From assembly GCF_900143645.1 (NCBI RefSeq), contig NZ_FRFD01000008.1:245595-309594 (forward strand): 64,000 nt of DNA. Direction: 5' to 3'. This stretch comes from Anaerocolumna xylanovorans DSM 12503 (lineage in GTDB: Bacteria > Bacillota > Clostridia > Lachnospirales > Lachnospiraceae). Shown here piece by piece: positions 34,767-42,684 of this stretch. Below the pieces are notes generated by a model. The model was given only the letters and a program-made list of their open reading frames with translations. It searched no databases and was not told where the DNA came from. Both the position numbers and the translations under genes were made by a program. Each line of letters opens with the position of its first letter. Position 1 is the first letter of the stretch.

Positions 34767-36098
34767 ATGAAGCATTTTTCTAAGCAGGATATTATCAGGA
34801 TGGTGAAAGAGGAAGATGTTGAATTTATCCGGCTGCAGTTTACGGATATTTTCGGCAATTTAAAGAATGTAGCGGTTACCACCAGTCAGTTGGATAGGGT
34901 ATTAGATAATAAATGCATGTTTGACGGCTCTTCGATCGAGGGTTTTGTAAGAATTGAAGAGTCTGATATGTACCTGTATCCGGACCTTGATACCTTTGAG
35001 ATATTCCCGTGGAGGCCGCAGCAGGGAAAGGTAGCCAGATTTATCTGTGATGTTTACAGGCCTGACGGTACCCCATTTGAAGGTGATCCCAGATTTATTC
35101 TAAAGAAAGTGGTAGAGGAAGCAAAGGAAATGGGATATACCTTTCAGGTAGGCCCTGAATGTGAGTTTTTCCTGTTTAATACTCTGGATAATGGGGAACC
35201 CAGTATCGACACCATGGAAAAAGGTGGCTACTTTGATGTCGGACCCCTTGATAATGGAGAAAATGCCAGGCGTGAGATGGTTCTTACACTGGAAGATATG
35301 GGTTTTATTATAGAGGCATCCCATCATGAGGTTGCTCCGGCCCAGCATGAGATTGATCTTAAATATGACCATGCCTTAAAGACGGCTGATAACATTATGA
35401 CCTTTAAGTTGGTAGTAAGGACGGTTGCCAAACGGCATGGACTCCATGCTACTTTTATGCCAAAGCCAAAATTCGGTGTAAATGGTTCCGGCATGCACAT
35501 TAATATGTCCCTTAATAAGGATGGTAAGAATATTTTTGATAATTCAGACGGTAAGCTTGGTCTTAGCGAAGAAGCCTATCATTTCATCGCCGGAATTTTA
35601 AAGCATATGGAGGGGATGGTAGCTATCACCAATCCCCTTGTGAATTCTTATAAGAGGCTGACTCCGGGCTATGAGGCACCGGTTTATGTCGCATGGAGTG
35701 CTACGAACAGAAGTTCCTTAATCCGAATACCTGCTGCAAGGGGAACTAACGCAAGAATAGAGCTTAGATGTCCCGATTCTGCTGCTAATCCTTATCTTGC
35801 ACTGGCTGTATGCCTGGCTGCTGGTCTGGATGGTATTAAGAATAAGCTGACTCCTCCGGATAGCGTGGATCAGAATATCCTTGAGATGAGCGAAGAGACG
35901 AAAGCCGCCCAAAATATCAGGAGCCTCCCTTCAAGCCTGAAAGAGGCACTGGATGCTCTTGAAAAGGATGAATTAATCAAAGGAGTTTTAGGAGAACACA
36001 CAACCAATAAGTACCTTGAAGCAAAGTATCAGGAATGGAACCAGTATGTTATTCAGGTATCAGATTGGGAAATTGATCAATACTTGCACCGCATATAG
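34767..36098 (+). CDS. glnA: glutamine synthetase type I (alpha form)
   Basis: A 443-residue GSI subunit joining ammonia to glutamate with ATP. Motifs: MFDGSSIEGF, the metal-binding VGPECEFFLF, GSGMHINMSL, the ammonium/ATP loop NPLVNSYKRLTPGYEAPVY and the R-S-S-L-I-R-I-P-A segment. The length and the lack of a C-terminal adenylylation extension match the Firmicutes GSI-alpha form, which is controlled by feedback and protein partners rather than adenylylation. Start ATG 34767 behind GGGAGAGG. An ANTAR regulator gene starts 41 bases after the stop, and the leader has an early terminator. Confidence 0.96.
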   Translation: MKHFSKQDIIRMVKEEDVEFIRLQFTDIFGNLKNVAVTTSQLDRVLDNKCMFDGSSIEGFVRIEESDMYLYPDLDTFEIFPWRPQQGKVARFICDVYRPDGTPFEGDPRFILKKVVEEAKEMGYTFQVGPECEFFLFNTLDNGEPSIDTMEKGGYFDVGPLDNGENARREMVLTLEDMGFIIEASHHEVAPAQHEIDLKYDHALKTADNIMTFKLVVRTVAKRHGLHATFMPKPKFGVNGSGMHINMSLNKDGKNIFDNSDGKLGLSEEAYHFIAGILKHMEGMVAITNPLVNSYKRLTPGYEAPVYVAWSATNRSSLIRIPAARGTNARIELRCPDSAANPYLALAVCLAAGLDGIKNKLTPPDSVDQNILEMSEETKAAQNIRSLPSSLKEALDALEKDELIKGVLGEHTTNKYLEAKYQEWNQYVIQVSDWEIDQYLHRI

Positions 36099-36139
36099 TT
36101 GATACTCGTTATGCTAGATAAGTGTGGAGGTGGTCAAAT

Positions 36140-36682
36140 GTGCCCAGTATAATAATAGCTTTTCCTAAAATCGAGGATGCAGTAAACATAAAGAATGTTC
36201 TGGTAAGAAACGGATACGGAGTAAACGCAACCTGCACCACAGGGGCACAGGTTGTAACCATTGCAAATGAGCTGGATGACGGTATTATAATATGCGGTTA
36301 CCGTTTTTCAGATATGCATTACAGCCAATTAAACGGATACCTTCCCAAAGGATTTGAGATGCTGCTCATTGCTTCAGCCAATAAGCTGGAGGAATGTACG
36401 GATAATAATATTGTCTGTCTAAGCATGCCCATTAAAATGGCGGATTTAATCAGTACTCTGGAAATGATGCATTATAATATATCGCGCCGCAGAAAGAGAG
36501 AAAAGGATAAGCCCAAAGCCAGAACGGAAGAAGAAAAAGCAATTATCAGCAAAGCAAAACTGGTACTCATGGAACGTAATAATATGACAGAAGAAGAAGC
36601 GCACCGGTATATACAAAAAAACAGCATGGACAGCGGTACAAATATGGTAGAAATGGCAGAAATGATTCTTCGCTTGATGTAG
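36140..36682 (+). CDS. ANTAR-domain antiterminator beside glnA (NitR-like)
   Basis: A 180-residue regulator starting at GTG 36140, six bases after GGAGGTGG; an upstream in-frame GTG overlaps that site. The N-terminal approximately 115 residues form a receiver-like fold, but the phosphoacceptor strand reads DGIIICGYRF without the usual Asp, so it is a pseudoreceiver. The C-terminal ANTAR RNA-binding three-helix domain (about 120-180) has EEKAIISKAKLVLMERNNMT and EEAHRYIQKNSMD. ANTAR proteins bind paired hexaloop hairpins in nascent RNA to block terminators. In C. saccharobutylicum the ANTAR protein NitR, encoded after glnA, controls nitrogen genes; this gene has the same position. How nitrogen status is sensed is unknown. 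Confidence 0.85.
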   Translation: MPSIIIAFPKIEDAVNIKNVLVRNGYGVNATCTTGAQVVTIANELDDGIIICGYRFSDMHYSQLNGYLPKGFEMLLIASANKLEECTDNNIVCLSMPIKMADLISTLEMMHYNISRRRKREKDKPKARTEEEKAIISKAKLVLMERNNMTEEEAHRYIQKNSMDSGTNMVEMAEMILRLM

Positions 36683-36686
36683 GTTA

Positions 36687-36840
36687 GGGGCTAGTGTGAA
36701 AAATAGAAAGCATTTTTCACTTTCTATTTGGGCAGTATCGCAAGTAAACTTGCGGTATGCAGGGGGGCTAGTGTGAAAATCAGAAAAGCATTTTCACTTT
36801 CTATTTATGGCAGTACCGCAAGCAGGCTTGCGGTATGCAG
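36687..36840 (+). repeat. tandem 77-bp two-hairpin repeats
   Basis: Two units (36687-36761 and 36764-36840) with period 77 and the start of a third (GGGGCTATGG, 36841). Each holds a TGTGAAAA...TTTTCAC hairpin, CTTTCTATTT, and a second hairpin GCAGTACCGCAAGC/GCTTGCGGTATGC with tail AGGGGG. No open frame lies in the 346-base gap before dapF; 36846-37028 otherwise shows only AT-rich sequence and the dapF ribosome site GCGGAGG. Confidence 0.8.
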
Positions 36841-37028
36841 GGGGCTATGGTAAAATGGGTATGGATTCTTTGTCCTGGGCTATTTTTCCATGGCCCTTTT
36901 GACAGCACTATTTGCAATACATAAAGCATTTTTGAAGTATTTTCGCTTAAAAATGTTATTTACAATATTGATAAACAGTAGAAGAAATTTATTGGGAAAA
37001 TTATATATGTTGATAAGCGGAGGTATCT

Positions 37029-37859
37029 ATGAAGTTTACGAAAATGCATGGCTGTGGGAATGATTATGTTTATGTGAATTGTTTAAGAGAAAGAGTAACG
37101 AATCCATCGGAACTGGCTATTGCTGTCAGTGACAGGCATTTTGGAATCGGTTCTGACGGATTGATTCTTATAAAGGCTTCTGATGAGGCGGATTTTATGA
37201 TGGATATGTATAATGCAGACGGCTCTTCCTCCGCTATGTGCGGAAATGGAATCCGCTGTGTTGCCAAATACGTCTATGATTATGGCCTTACCAAAGAGAA
37301 GAATATCACGATTGAGACAGGCGCAGGTATTAAATACCTGACACTTACAGCAGAGGATGATAAAGTCACCTCGGTAACTGTTGACATGGGGCATCCTATA
37401 ACAAAGCCTTCCATGATCCCTGTGAAAGGGGAAGAGGAAAGAATTGTTGCAAAGCCTATTATGGCAGGCGAAGAAGAATACAAGGTTACCTGTGTTTCTA
37501 TGGGCAATCCTCATGCGGTAGTGTTTGTAGAGGATACAAAGAAAGTTGAAATAGAGAAAGTAGGTCCGCTCTTTGAGCATCATGAGTGGTTCCCGGAAAG
37601 AACCAACACAGAATTTATCCATATAGTTGACAGAAAGAATATAGAGATGCGGGTGTGGGAGAGAGGTTCCGGAGAGACCCTGGCCTGTGGTACCGGTGCC
37701 TGTGCCAGTGTTTATGCCTGTATATTAAACGGGTTTACAGAGGATGAGGTAAAAGTCCAGCTTCTCGGTGGAGAGCTTACCATACGTTATGACAGAGAGA
37801 AGGACGTTATCCTTATGACCGGACCTGCTGTTACCGTATTTGATGGCGAATTGTTATAG
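37029..37859 (+). CDS. dapF: diaminopimelate epimerase
   Basis: A 276-residue enzyme converting LL- to meso-diaminopimelate for lysine and peptidoglycan. The two catalytic cysteines are present: C71 in MCGNGIRC and C220 in ETLACGTGACAS. Other family segments: KMHGCGNDYVY at the start and GNPHAVVFV. Start ATG 37029 with GCGGAGG. dapL, the preceding pathway step, lies downstream after a repeat-filled gap of 289 bases, so the two pathway genes are clustered but separated by repeats that may carry terminators or processing sites. Confidence 0.96.
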   Translation: MKFTKMHGCGNDYVYVNCLRERVTNPSELAIAVSDRHFGIGSDGLILIKASDEADFMMDMYNADGSSSAMCGNGIRCVAKYVYDYGLTKEKNITIETGAGIKYLTLTAEDDKVTSVTVDMGHPITKPSMIPVKGEEERIVAKPIMAGEEEYKVTCVSMGNPHAVVFVEDTKKVEIEKVGPLFEHHEWFPERTNTEFIHIVDRKNIEMRVWERGSGETLACGTGACASVYACILNGFTEDEVKVQLLGGELTIRYDREKDVILMTGPAVTVFDGELL

Positions 37860-37876
37860 AAAGCTATGGACCGGGC

Positions 37877-38145
37877 CGGGGGCTTAGTGTGAATTATTGA
37901 AAAGCATAATTCACACAAATGCCTGCGAAATCCCCGGCACAAACTTGAGGTGTACAGAGGAAGGCATGGGAGCTAGGAATAGCAGATGCTGGTAAGATAA
38001 GCCTCTGACCGGTAAATATAATATAAAACAGAGTGAAAGAAAATTTAGTTACGAAAGGATGCCACATACAGCTTCTTTCACTCAATTTTTGTGGCGGTAT
38101 TGCAGACTGGTCTGCGGGCAAGCCTGCGATATGCAATGGGTGTAA
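37877..38145 (+). repeat. dispersed repeat copies between dapF and dapL
   Basis: Two members of the same family. The first (37877-37916) has GGGGCTTAGTGTGAA with hairpin TGTGAATTAT/ATAATTCACA. The second (about 38030-38145) has GAGTGAAAGAA/TTCTTTCACTC, GGCGGTATTGCAGAC, GGGCAAGCC and the tail GCGATATGCAATGGGTGTA, which runs up to the dapL start and supplies its only Shine-Dalgarno-like GGGTG. Confidence 0.65.
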
Positions 38146-38148
38146 AAT

Positions 38149-39363
38149 ATGTTTAAAATCAATGAGAATTATCTGAAACTGCCGGGAAGCTACCTTTTTT
38201 CCGATATTGCAAAGAAAGTAAAAGCTTTCGGGGAAGCCAATCCGGATAAGAAAATCATTCGTTTAGGTATTGGCGATGTAACCCTTCCCCTTGCACCAGC
38301 CGTTATTTCTGCCCTTCACAAAGCAACGGATGAAATGGCTGTGAAGGACACATTTAAGGGCTATTCACCGGATCTTGGATATGAGTTTTTAAGAAGCCTG
38401 ATTGCAGAACATGATTATAAGGCAAGGGGAGTAGAGCTTGCCCTTGATGAAATCTTTATCAGTGACGGTGCCAAGAGTGATTCTGCCAATATTCAGGAAA
38501 TCTTCGGACAGGATAACAAAATTGCCGTATGCGACCCTGTTTATCCTGTTTATGTGGACTCCAATGTTATGGCAGGAAGAACAGGAGATTACCTTTCTGA
38601 AACAGGAAAATGGACAAAGGTAATTTATATGCCTTGTACCAAGGAAACGAATTTTGCACCGGAATTCCCGAAGGAAGAGCCGGATATTATTTATCTGTGC
38701 TTCCCTAATAACCCCACCGGCTCCACGGTCAATAAGAAACAGCTTCAGGAATGGGTGGATTATGCGAATAAGGTTGGTGCGGTGATTATTTATGATGCTG
38801 CTTATGAGGCCTATATCTCCGAAGAGGATGTTCCTCATACCATCTATGAATGTGAAGGTGCAAAGACCTGTGCCATAGAGCTTAGAAGTTTTTCTAAAAA
38901 TGCCGGATTTACCGGTACAAGACTTGGATTTACGGTAATACCCAAGGAATTAAAGGCAGGAGAGGTTTCACTTAACAGTCTGTGGGCAAGACGTCACGGC
39001 ACTAAGTTCAATGGAGCACCCTATATCATTCAGGCAGCAGGAGCAGCCGTATACAGCGAAGAAGGAAAGAAGCAGACCAGGGAACAGATTGCTTATTACA
39101 TGAACAATGCCCGTGTTATCAAAGAAGGGCTGGAGAGTTCCGGCTATACCGTATCCGGCGGTGTGAATGCACCTTATATCTGGTTAAAGACACCGGATAA
39201 GATGACCTCCTGGGAATACTTTGATTACCTGTTAAAAGAGGCAAATGTTGTAGGCACACCCGGTTCCGGCTTTGGCCCCAGCGGAGAAGGCTACTTCAGA
39301 CTGACAGCTTTTGGAACCTATGAAAATACTGTAGAAGCTATTGAACGTATAAAGAAATTATGA
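38149..39363 (+). CDS. dapL: LL-diaminopimelate aminotransferase
   Basis: A 404-residue class I/II aminotransferase making LL-DAP directly from tetrahydrodipicolinate, the one-step variant found in plants, Chlamydia and many Clostridia. Typical DapL segments: INENYLKLPGSYLFSDIA at the start, IRLGIGDVTLPL, YLCFPNNPTGS, DAAYEAYI and the PLP-lysine motif ELRSFSKNAGFTGTRLG. ATG 38149 is preceded only by GGGTG, within the dispersed repeat. The stop overlaps the start of the S66 peptidase gene by 4 bases (ATGA). Together with dapF it places lysine/cell-wall synthesis here. Confidence 0.95.
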   Translation: MFKINENYLKLPGSYLFSDIAKKVKAFGEANPDKKIIRLGIGDVTLPLAPAVISALHKATDEMAVKDTFKGYSPDLGYEFLRSLIAEHDYKARGVELALDEIFISDGAKSDSANIQEIFGQDNKIAVCDPVYPVYVDSNVMAGRTGDYLSETGKWTKVIYMPCTKETNFAPEFPKEEPDIIYLCFPNNPTGSTVNKKQLQEWVDYANKVGAVIIYDAAYEAYISEEDVPHTIYECEGAKTCAIELRSFSKNAGFTGTRLGFTVIPKELKAGEVSLNSLWARRHGTKFNGAPYIIQAAGAAVYSEEGKKQTREQIAYYMNNARVIKEGLESSGYTVSGGVNAPYIWLKTPDKMTSWEYFDYLLKEANVVGTPGSGFGPSGEGYFRLTAFGTYENTVEAIERIKKL

Positions 39364-40421
39364 TTTATCCGAATTTTATAACCGGGAATGACCTCATAGC
39401 CGTTGCCGCACCTTCTGACGGAAACCAGGAAAAAACAGATTTTAACAGACTTGATAATGCTGTATTAAACTTTAAAAACAGAGGTTTTCAGGTGATTGAA
39501 GGCCCGCTGGTACGTAAGAGTGAGAAAGGGCGAAGCGGCAGCGGAAAAGATAGAGGCAAAGAATTAAATGATCTTTTGAAAAACAAGGAAATTAAGTGGA
39601 TTATAGGAACAAAGGGCGGAGACTTTCTGGTGGAGATGCTCCCATACTTTGATTATGAAGCTATAAAAAGGCGTCCTGTCTGGTATCAGGGCTTTTCGGA
39701 CAATACAGGGCTGACCTTTACCATTACTACTAGGTGTGATATTGCAACCATATATGGCAGTAATTTTAACAGCTTTGGAATGAGCGAATGGCATCCTGCC
39801 TTGGAAAATAACTTAAAGGTACTTATGGGAAAAAATACTTTGTCAGGAGAAGCAGCCCTTACGGGAGAATCTCTCCTTGCAGGAAGTGCCGTTCTGCAAG
39901 AGAGCTTTGATTTGTATGAAGACGGTTATTATGACAGAATTACCGGTCTTGAAGGCTATGTACTGACAAAGCCTGTTGTACTAAAGCAAATTGCCGGAAA
40001 GGAAGGAGAACCCGTAAAGGGACGGCTTCTTGGAGGCTGTCTTGATGTCCTGTTAAACCTTTGCGGGACCCGGTTTGATAATACACTTTCTTTTATCGAA
40101 GGGTATAAGGAAGATGGAATCCTTTGGTACCTGGAAAGCTTTGCCTTAAACAGCGACAGCTTAATCAGGGGTCTGTGGCAGCTTAAGGAAGCCGGATGGT
40201 TTCAGTATGCGAAAGGCTTTGTATTTGGAAGATCTGCCTTCTGCGAAGAGAGCTACGGCATCTCCTATGAAGAAGCGGTAACCTCGGTGGTAAAGGATGT
40301 TCCCATTATAATAAATGCAGATATCGGACATAAGGCGCCCAGTCTGACTATTATAAACGGCAGTATGGGAAGCTTTGTGTGCAGGGACGGTAAGGGAAGT
40401 CTTACAATGGAATACCGGTAA
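39360..40421 (+). CDS. S66-family LD-carboxypeptidase/MccF-like peptidase
   Basis: A 353-residue cytosolic serine peptidase of family S66, which contains LD-carboxypeptidase A (removes the terminal D-Ala from tetrapeptide muropeptides during recycling) and MccF (cleaves microcin C). The nucleophile Ser is in WYQGFSDNTGL; the Glu and His of the triad can be placed in LWYLESFAL and NADIGHKAP. The RLLGGCLDVL segment and length around 350 residues resemble the MccF-like branch more than the shorter LdcA. Its 4-base overlap with dapL suggests a role in DAP-peptide turnover, a context-based inference. Confidence 0.83.
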   Translation: MIYPNFITGNDLIAVAAPSDGNQEKTDFNRLDNAVLNFKNRGFQVIEGPLVRKSEKGRSGSGKDRGKELNDLLKNKEIKWIIGTKGGDFLVEMLPYFDYEAIKRRPVWYQGFSDNTGLTFTITTRCDIATIYGSNFNSFGMSEWHPALENNLKVLMGKNTLSGEAALTGESLLAGSAVLQESFDLYEDGYYDRITGLEGYVLTKPVVLKQIAGKEGEPVKGRLLGGCLDVLLNLCGTRFDNTLSFIEGYKEDGILWYLESFALNSDSLIRGLWQLKEAGWFQYAKGFVFGRSAFCEESYGISYEEAVTSVVKDVPIIINADIGHKAPSLTIINGSMGSFVCRDGKGSLTMEYR

Positions 40422-40554
40422 GCATAGAATGCAGCAGCTTTCTGCACTGTTTTAGAAGTTTAGTGTGAAAAAGTAAATTACCCCTTGCCAGATAATATTT
40501 AATGTGATATTATAGCTTACAAATAAAATTTTGTAATTGAATATTTATAAAGGC

Positions 40555-40858
40555 TAAGAAAGAGACTGACCTTTGGGGATTTCACTTATTAACAGGAATG
40601 GCACGCCACCGACTGAGAGCATGCCTTTGGTGATAGCTATTGGAAGGAACACTCTGGAGCCCATAAGCTGAAAAAATTATAGTAGGTTTATGCGCGGCAC
40701 GCGTTAAGTGCTATGAGAGGAAAGTTTACTTTCAACGCGGGTGGTACCGCGGGTTATTCTCTTAACGTAAGACGATTGCCTTTTGCAGTTGCTGTTGAAT
40801 TCCCGTCCCGGATATTTATGTGTTTTTTCGCATGAATATCCGGGACTTATTTTTTTAG
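40555..40858 (+). promoter_or_regulatory. T-box riboswitch, tRNA-Asn specific (predicted), before aspS-gatCAB
   Basis: The T-box sequence AACGCGGGTGGTACCGCG lies at 40734-40751. A terminator (GTCCCGGATATT 40804-40815 with AATATCCGGGAC 40834-40845, then T-rich) ends the leader. Stem I begins near 40558 with AGAGACTG, which pairs with CTCT at 40652-40655; on its 3' side the sequence GGAACACTCTGG places AAC (40648-40650) in the specifier position, an Asn codon. Uncharged tRNA-Asn should therefore switch on the operon, which fits genes that make Asn-tRNA-Asn by transamidation. Confidence 0.88.
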
Positions 40859-40923
40859 CCAAAACCCTGAAACACAATGCCAGGCAGCTGCCTGATGAAT
40901 GAATGGACTTAAGGAGGAGCACA

Positions 40924-42264
40924 ATGGAGTTTGTAAAAGGAATTAAGGAAAAAGAAACAGTAGAGATCAGTGATATACTCACCGGTGGCTGGTTTGACAG
41001 GGAAGTATCTGTAAGAGGAGCTGTCCACACGGTAAGGGATATGGGGGAATTCTCCTTTGTGGTTCTTCGCAAGTATGAAGGCCTGGTGCAGTGTGTTTTT
41101 GAGGACGGCAAGGTAGAAGGCATGGAAGCTAAGACCGTCAGGGAAGGAATGACCATTGAAGTAAAAGGAGCAGTATCCAGGGAAGAGAGGGCACCGGGTG
41201 GTTTTGAATTAAGGGTTTCAGAAGTCAAGGTACTTTCAGAGCCTGCAAAGGATTCCGTAATGCCCATTCCCATCAGTAAATGGAAAATGAGTACCTCATT
41301 GGAAACCAAGCTTTCCTTACGTCCCATAGCATTAAGGAATATAAGAGAGAGAGCCATTTTTAAGATACAGGAAGGAATTGTAAGAGGATTCCGTGATTTC
41401 TTATTCCGGAATCATTTTACCGAAATACGGACACCTAAGATTGTGGCCGGAAATGCAGAAGGCGGTGCCAATGTATTTAAGTTAGAGTACTTTGGGAAGA
41501 AAGCTTTCTTAGCCCAGAGTCCCCAGGTATATAAGCAGACCATGGTCGGGGTATATGACAGGGTATTCGAGGCAGCACCGGTATTCCGTGCAGAAAAGCA
41601 TAACACTACAAGACATTTGAATGAGTACACCAGTCTTGACTTTGAGATGGGGTATATCGATGGCTTTGAAGATATCATGGATATGGAGGCAGCAATTCTT
41701 ACCTATATTTTTGAATTGCTGAAAAAAGAATACCAGAAGGAGCTTAAGCTGTTGAATATAGAACTGCCTTCCACAGAGAACATACCGGCAGTAAGATTTG
41801 ACGAAGCAAAACAGCTGGTATCTGAAAAATATAACCGTAAGATAAAAAACCCCTATGATTTAGAGCCGGAGGAAGAGATTCTGATCGGAAGGTATTTTAA
41901 AGAGGAATATGGCAGTGATTTTGTGTTTGTAACCCATTATCCTTCCAAGAAAAGACCCTTCTATGCAATGGATGACCCGGCAGACAATAAATTCACCTTA
42001 AGCTTTGACCTGTTATTTAAGGGGATGGAAGTAACCACCGGCGGACAGAGAATTCACAGTTACGAAGCACAGGTGGAAAAGATGCTAAAGAGAGGAATGG
42101 ACCCGGCGGATTTTACCGATTATCTGATGATATTCAAGCATGGTATGCCTCCTCACGGCGGTCTTGGAATCGGACTGGAACGTCTGACTATGAAGATATT
42201 AGATGAACAGAATGTAAGGGAAACCACTCTGTTTCCAAGGGACGTATCAAGACTGGAGCCTTAA
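40924..42264 (+). CDS. aspS: aspartyl-tRNA synthetase, archaeal-type short form (probably non-discriminating)
   Basis: A 446-residue class II synthetase starting at ATG 40924 behind AAGGAGG. An N-terminal OB anticodon-binding domain (about 1-110) is followed by the catalytic core with FRAEKHNTTRHLNEYTSLDFE (motif 2 region, shortened here to its key FRAEKHN and DFE) and GIGLERLTMKIL (motif 3). The large bacterial GAD insertion is missing, which makes it about 150 residues shorter than standard bacterial AspRS and like the archaeal type. Such enzymes usually charge tRNA-Asn with Asp as well, for conversion by GatCAB, whose three genes follow. The Asn-specific T-box supports that role. Confidence 0.9.
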   Translation: MEFVKGIKEKETVEISDILTGGWFDREVSVRGAVHTVRDMGEFSFVVLRKYEGLVQCVFEDGKVEGMEAKTVREGMTIEVKGAVSREERAPGGFELRVSEVKVLSEPAKDSVMPIPISKWKMSTSLETKLSLRPIALRNIRERAIFKIQEGIVRGFRDFLFRNHFTEIRTPKIVAGNAEGGANVFKLEYFGKKAFLAQSPQVYKQTMVGVYDRVFEAAPVFRAEKHNTTRHLNEYTSLDFEMGYIDGFEDIMDMEAAILTYIFELLKKEYQKELKLLNIELPSTENIPAVRFDEAKQLVSEKYNRKIKNPYDLEPEEEILIGRYFKEEYGSDFVFVTHYPSKKRPFYAMDDPADNKFTLSFDLLFKGMEVTTGGQRIHSYEAQVEKMLKRGMDPADFTDYLMIFKHGMPPHGGLGIGLERLTMKILDEQNVRETTLFPRDVSRLEP

Positions 42265-42361
42265 TAATAAAGCTGGATTAGGTTCAAAGTAATTAAATTG
42301 AGGCACAGATAAAAATATAAAAAGTCCCTGTAAATGTGAGAGGGACGGACAGGAGGCAATA

Positions 42362-42649
42362 GTGGAAATTACGGATAAAACCATAGAATATGTTGCAGCC
42401 CTTGCAAAACTTGAGCTGACACAGGAGGAAAAAGAAAAGGCAAAGACGGACCTCGGAAGCATAATAGGATATATGGCAACGATGAATGAACTGGATACCG
42501 AAGGGATAAAACCCATGTCCCATGTGTTCCCTATCCATAATGTATTCCGGGAAGACGTTGTAGAAAACGGACCTGACAGGGATGCTCTTCTTGAAAATGC
42601 ACCGGCTAAGAAGGACGGATGCTTTATGGTACCTAAGACAGTTGAGTAG
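42362..42649 (+). CDS. gatC: Asp/Glu-tRNA amidotransferase subunit C
   Basis: A 95-residue GatC, the strap-like small subunit that stabilises GatA and GatB. Family pattern: ITDKTIEYVAALAKLELTQE at the start, LDTEGIKPMSHVFP in the middle and FMVPKTVE at the end. The start is GTG 42362 with AGGAGG eight bases upstream. It lies about 97 bases after aspS and 35 before gatA, in a single transcript under the T-box. Confidence 0.95.
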   Translation: MEITDKTIEYVAALAKLELTQEEKEKAKTDLGSIIGYMATMNELDTEGIKPMSHVFPIHNVFREDVVENGPDRDALLENAPAKKDGCFMVPKTVE

Positions 42650-42684
42650 CAGATAAGTTTAGCAAGTAAGAAAAGAGGTCAAGC

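Noticed and set aside
36687..36840. The tandem 77-bp units considered as a CRISPR array.
   Set aside because: Whole units, not short repeats with unique spacers, are repeated; there are only two copies, internal hairpins dominate, and no cas genes are present.
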